DNA of 18,612 nt, from contig PWOG01000263.1 of assembly GCA_003557565.1 (NCBI GenBank), forward strand, positions 1 through 18,612, in the 5' to 3' direction. A model generated the notes under the pieces. It saw only the letters and a list, made by a program, of their open reading frames with translations. It was not told the DNA's origin and did no database searches. A program made the translations under genes and the position numbers. The stretch is from Desulfobulbaceae bacterium (GTDB taxonomy: Bacteria; Desulfobacterota; Desulfobulbia; Desulfobulbales; Desulfurivibrionaceae). Position 1 is the first letter of the stretch, and every line of letters starts with the position of its first letter. This document shows, piece after piece, positions 15,897-18,612 of this stretch.

Positions 15897-17660
15897 ATGA
15901 AACCGTTAAAACGCGTTAATTCAACCCCAGCGCCATCCGCTGCCGGTTTCATCGCCCTCCGGCTGCCACCCTGCCCCCACCGGCAGCGATCGACTCTTCT
16001 TGCCTGCCTGCTCAGCGCCCTGATGATCATCGCCCTGGCAAGCTGCACCCAGAGCAAGATCCAGCCAAGCAGCCAGGAACGCAGCGACGTACAAAGGCCG
16101 CCCGCCTATATCTCCCCGCCCGCCGACGACCGGCGCCTCAGCGGCGAGGCCCGGGAACTTACCCCGGCCGAACCCGATCAATTTCTGGAAGAGGAGATCG
16201 CCCGCTTTCAGGAGCTGGACGACCTGGACCCCGAAGCCGATACCACGGAAGAACTCGCCGATCCCGATTACGATTTTCCCGTGGTCATGAACCAGCACGT
16301 TGAGTTCTACCTGGATTATTTTCAAAACGACCTCCGCCAGACCTTTGCCGCCTGGCTGGCCCGTTCCGGCCGCTACGTACCGCTGCTGCAGGAAAAGCTC
16401 GAGGCCGCCGGACTGCCCAAGGACCTGGCCTACCTGCCGATGATTGAAAGCGGCTACAAGCTCACCGCCTACTCCCGGGCCCGGGCCGTGGGCCCCTGGC
16501 AGTTCATGGCGCCCACCGCCCGCCAGTACGGCCTGGCCATCAACGATTACATCGATGAACGACGGGATCCCGTCCGTTCCACCCAGGCCGCCGTCGACTT
16601 TTTGAGCGACCTTTACGCCCAGTTCGACTGCTGGCATCTGACCGTGGCCGCCTACAACGCCGGCGGCGGCCGGATCCGGGGCGCCATCCGCCGTTTCGAC
16701 AGCAATAATTTCTGGGAAATCTCCCAGAACAACCACCTGGCCAAGGAAACCCGGCATTACGTCCCCAAGTTGATCGCCGCCATCATCATCGCCAAAAACC
16801 CCGAACAATACGGTTTTGACAATATAGCATACGAAGAACCTTTGCGCTATGAAACCATGGAGGTTCCCCGCTGGACCGCGCTGGAAGCGGTAGCCCTGGC
16901 CGGCGACATGGATCTCGAGGAACTCCATGATCTTAACCGGCAGCTGCGGCGCCGGATCACCCCGCCGGAGCTGTCCACCTATGAACTGCGACTGCCGGTG
17001 GGCAAAAAACAGCAGGTAGCGGAAAAACTGCCCCGGGTGAAGGCGGTGGCCAAGACCGACTACCAGACCCATGTGGTCGGCAGCGGCGACACCCTGACCA
17101 GGATCTGCAACCGCTACAACATCAACAAAACCACCCTGCTCAAGGCCAACAGCCTGCGCTCGGAACAGTTGGTGGTCGGCCAACGCCTGCGGATTCCGGT
17201 GCAGAAAACCGCTTACCGGCTGCTGCCCGAAGGGGTGGACCAGAGCATTGAGGCCGCCCTCGCCGGGGCCGGCCCCGACGGTTTGGTGCTGCATAAAATC
17301 AAGCAAGGGGAATCGTTGTGGAATATCGCCCGCCGTTACGGGGTCAACGTTAACACCCTGGCGGCCTGGAACGACATCGGTGACCCCCGCCGGATCCGGG
17401 CCGGCCAGCACCTGGCGCTCTATCTGGACCCCGAACCGGCCGGCGGCCGGACCCTGGCCGCCGGCCCGAGCAAACGCACCCCCGAGGGCCGCAATCAGCC
17501 TGATATCACTTATTACCAGGTCCAGGGCGGCGACACCCTTTGGTCCATCGCCCGTAAATTCGAGACCACCACGGCCATGATCCGGGAGTGGAACCAGCTC
17601 AACGGAGACATTATCCACCCGGGCAAGAAACTGGAAATCCGGCTGGCCGATCTGCGCTGA
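15897..17660 (+). CDS. mltD: MltD-like membrane-bound lytic murein transglycosylase with three LysM domains
   Basis: This enzyme cleaves the MurNAc-GlcNAc bond of peptidoglycan with formation of 1,6-anhydroMurNAc. The 587-residue protein has a lipoprotein signal with hydrophobic 34-48 and lipobox LASC (Cys50, Thr at +2, so outer membrane). It is preceded by an unusually long 33-residue N-region. The SLT domain (about 160-300) shows catalytic Glu184 in LPMIESGY, then AVGPWQFM (197-204), DERRDP (220-225) and AAYNAGGGRI (251-260). Three LysM peptidoglycan-binding domains follow at about 391-434, 465-510 and 539-582, each with a GDTL/GESL-type start and an N in the second helix. AAGGAG is 8 nt upstream of the ATG, which supports this long N-terminus. 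E. coli MltD has two LysM; three is within family variation. The stop overlaps the start of the next gene by 1 bp (TGATG). Confidence 0.95.
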   Translation: MKPLKRVNSTPAPSAAGFIALRLPPCPHRQRSTLLACLLSALMIIALASCTQSKIQPSSQERSDVQRPPAYISPPADDRRLSGEARELTPAEPDQFLEEEIARFQELDDLDPEADTTEELADPDYDFPVVMNQHVEFYLDYFQNDLRQTFAAWLARSGRYVPLLQEKLEAAGLPKDLAYLPMIESGYKLTAYSRARAVGPWQFMAPTARQYGLAINDYIDERRDPVRSTQAAVDFLSDLYAQFDCWHLTVAAYNAGGGRIRGAIRRFDSNNFWEISQNNHLAKETRHYVPKLIAAIIIAKNPEQYGFDNIAYEEPLRYETMEVPRWTALEAVALAGDMDLEELHDLNRQLRRRITPPELSTYELRLPVGKKQQVAEKLPRVKAVAKTDYQTHVVGSGDTLTRICNRYNINKTTLLKANSLRSEQLVVGQRLRIPVQKTAYRLLPEGVDQSIEAALAGAGPDGLVLHKIKQGESLWNIARRYGVNVNTLAAWNDIGDPRRIRAGQHLALYLDPEPAGGRTLAAGPSKRTPEGRNQPDITYYQVQGGDTLWSIARKFETTTAMIREWNQLNGDIIHPGKKLEIRLADLR

Positions 17661-18481
17661 TGCCCTCTCTTGCCGGCAAAACCGCCCTGGTGCTGGGAGC
17701 CAACCGGGGGATAGGACGGAGCGTGGCCCTGGAGATGGCCCGAAAAGGGGCCACGGTTCTGGCCGGCACCCATGACTGGCCGGAAGACACCGATTCCCTG
17801 GGCCAGGAGCTGCACAATCTGGGTCCCCAGCATCGGGTGCTCACCGCCGACTTGCGCGCCCCGGCGGCGGTGGCGGACTTTTTCACGGAAATCCGCCGGC
17901 ACTGCCCGGCCCTGGACTTTCTGGTCAACAACCTGGAGCGGGGCGGCATGCCGGTGGTCCACGGACCATACACCGAGGAGCAGTGGGATATGGAAATCGC
18001 CACCACCCTCAAGGCCAAGTGGTGGGTGATGGACCGGGCCATGCCGCTGCTGAAAAACAGCGACAAAGGCCCGGCGGTGGTGGTGATCTCTTCCATCGCC
18101 GGCCTCACCGGGCGCACCGGCCCGGCGGGATTGATTTTCAACGACGCCTATGCCGCCGCCAACCGGGCCCTGGCCTCCTTCACCGAAACCTGGGCCCGGG
18201 AGGGCGCGCCAACGGTGCGGGTCAATGAGTTGATGCTGGGGCTGATCAAAACCCGACACGCCGAAGACACCCGGGGGTGGGGGCTGCTGACTGAACAGCA
18301 GCGGCGGGATCTGCGCCACCACGTGCTGTTGGGCCGCAGCGGCGAATTGTCGGAAGTAGTCCGGACGGTGCTGTTTCTGCTGACCGAAGCCACCTACATG
18401 ACCGGCAGCGTCCTGCGCCTGGACGGCGGTTACGTGCTGGGCGGGGAGCGGGTGCCCCCGATGCCCCCGGGGGTGCTATAA
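17660..18481 (+). CDS. Short-chain dehydrogenase/reductase-like protein with altered catalytic motif
   Basis: The 273-residue protein has the SDR Rossmann fold: GANRGIG (13-19) is the dinucleotide-binding loop, TADLR (62-66) the adenine contact, FLVNN (87-91) the NNAG region, and SS (144-145) the serine. The C-terminal TGSVLRLDGGYVLGG (248-262) is typical of classical SDRs. The catalytic YxxxK reads YAAAN (Tyr164, Asn168), so the active-site Lys is replaced. NNAG is NNLE, and about six extra residues separate Ser145 from Tyr164. It may therefore be catalytically weak or a non-enzymatic nucleotide binder. Substrate cannot be inferred. The ATG overlaps the mltD stop as TGATG, indicating translational coupling; a longer frame from 17588 is rejected because it lies inside mltD. 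Confidence 0.88.
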   Translation: MPSLAGKTALVLGANRGIGRSVALEMARKGATVLAGTHDWPEDTDSLGQELHNLGPQHRVLTADLRAPAAVADFFTEIRRHCPALDFLVNNLERGGMPVVHGPYTEEQWDMEIATTLKAKWWVMDRAMPLLKNSDKGPAVVVISSIAGLTGRTGPAGLIFNDAYAAANRALASFTETWAREGAPTVRVNELMLGLIKTRHAEDTRGWGLLTEQQRRDLRHHVLLGRSGELSEVVRTVLFLLTEATYMTGSVLRLDGGYVLGGERVPPMPPGVL

Positions 18482-18492
18482 GTCAACGGACC

Positions 18493-18612
18493 GTAAGCGA
18501 TCACAGGGCACCGCATCTTGCGGCGATCGGGCCGGCTCACGTACTGAGGTACGCTTCGCCGTCCCGCTCACCACAACCTGCGGCACCCTGTGACCGCTTA
18601 CCATTTTGCCCC
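18493..18612 (+). repeat. Dispersed palindromic repeat, short subtype, copy 2
   Basis: A 109-bp unit (18493-18601) begins GTAAGCGATCACAGGGCACC and ends ACCCTGTGACCGCTTAC, with near-perfect inverted ends. Inner stems are CGGCGA/TCGCCG (18521-18526 with 18556-18561) and CGTAC/GTACG (18540-18544 with 18549-18553, loop TGAG). The shared TTTTGCCCC tail reaches the window edge, so the unit may continue. It starts 11 bp after the stop of the SDR-like gene. Confidence 0.85.

Noticed and set aside
15921..17618. 565-codon minus-strand open frame opposite the mltD-like gene
   Set aside because: Gly/Val/Gln-rich with no domain; the plus strand has a lipobox, SLT catalytic site, three LysM and a good Shine-Dalgarno.

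Overview
The window reads as an ordinary chromosomal stretch of a GC-rich, Gram-negative, motile bacterium. The flavour is that of the former Deltaproteobacteria (Desulfobacterota, perhaps Desulfobulbales). That placement is an inference from protein style and gene content (a CheD/CheX-containing chemotaxis operon, a YkgJ-type cysteine-cluster protein, an unusually long class A penicillin-binding protein); no rRNA or other decisive marker is present. I see no tRNA, rRNA, CRISPR array, transposase or phage gene.

Layout. (1) 1-3025: the 3' end of a cysteine-cluster protein on +, convergent with a minus-strand pair (dacA-like D,D-carboxypeptidase, then a 5-formyltetrahydrofolate cyclo-ligase-like gene), and a divergent DNA alkyltransferase gene on +. 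(2) 3214-10319: a seven-gene minus-strand chemotaxis cluster in the order of transcription cheA, cheW, cheR, cheD, cheY, cheX, cheB. It holds the kinase, coupling protein, response regulator, CheY-P phosphatase, receptor methyltransferase, methylesterase and deamidase, but no receptor (MCP) and no flagellar gene. (3) 10520-15615: a minus-strand pair, a 1110-residue class A PBP followed by a helical-repeat lipoprotein. (4) 15897-18481: a plus-strand pair, an MltD-like lipoprotein lytic transglycosylase with three LysM domains, and a short-chain dehydrogenase-like protein whose start overlaps the previous stop.

The intergenic DNA carries a family of short dispersed palindromic repeats. There are two subtypes: about 110 bp (7527-7636, and 18493 to the window end) and about 153 bp (3022-3174 and 7784-7935, reverse orientation). 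A decayed copy lies near 5401-5475. Both subtypes share end sequences and a central block, so they appear to be variants of one element. They sit in gaps beside gene ends, including inside the chemotaxis cluster, and the cheA-cheW gap (455 bp) is largely made of them.

Functionally, two themes dominate. One is a complete chemotaxis signalling and adaptation module. The other is peptidoglycan synthesis and remodelling (PBP, D,D-carboxypeptidase, lytic transglycosylase). The most interesting leads are the repeat family, the candidate PBP-activating lipoprotein beside a PBP with a large insertion in its transpeptidase domain, the SDR-like protein with an altered catalytic motif, and the extended N-terminus of CheA. 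Other non-coding gaps are 2180-2437 and 15616-15896 (divergent promoter regions) and 10320-10519 (cheA upstream region).
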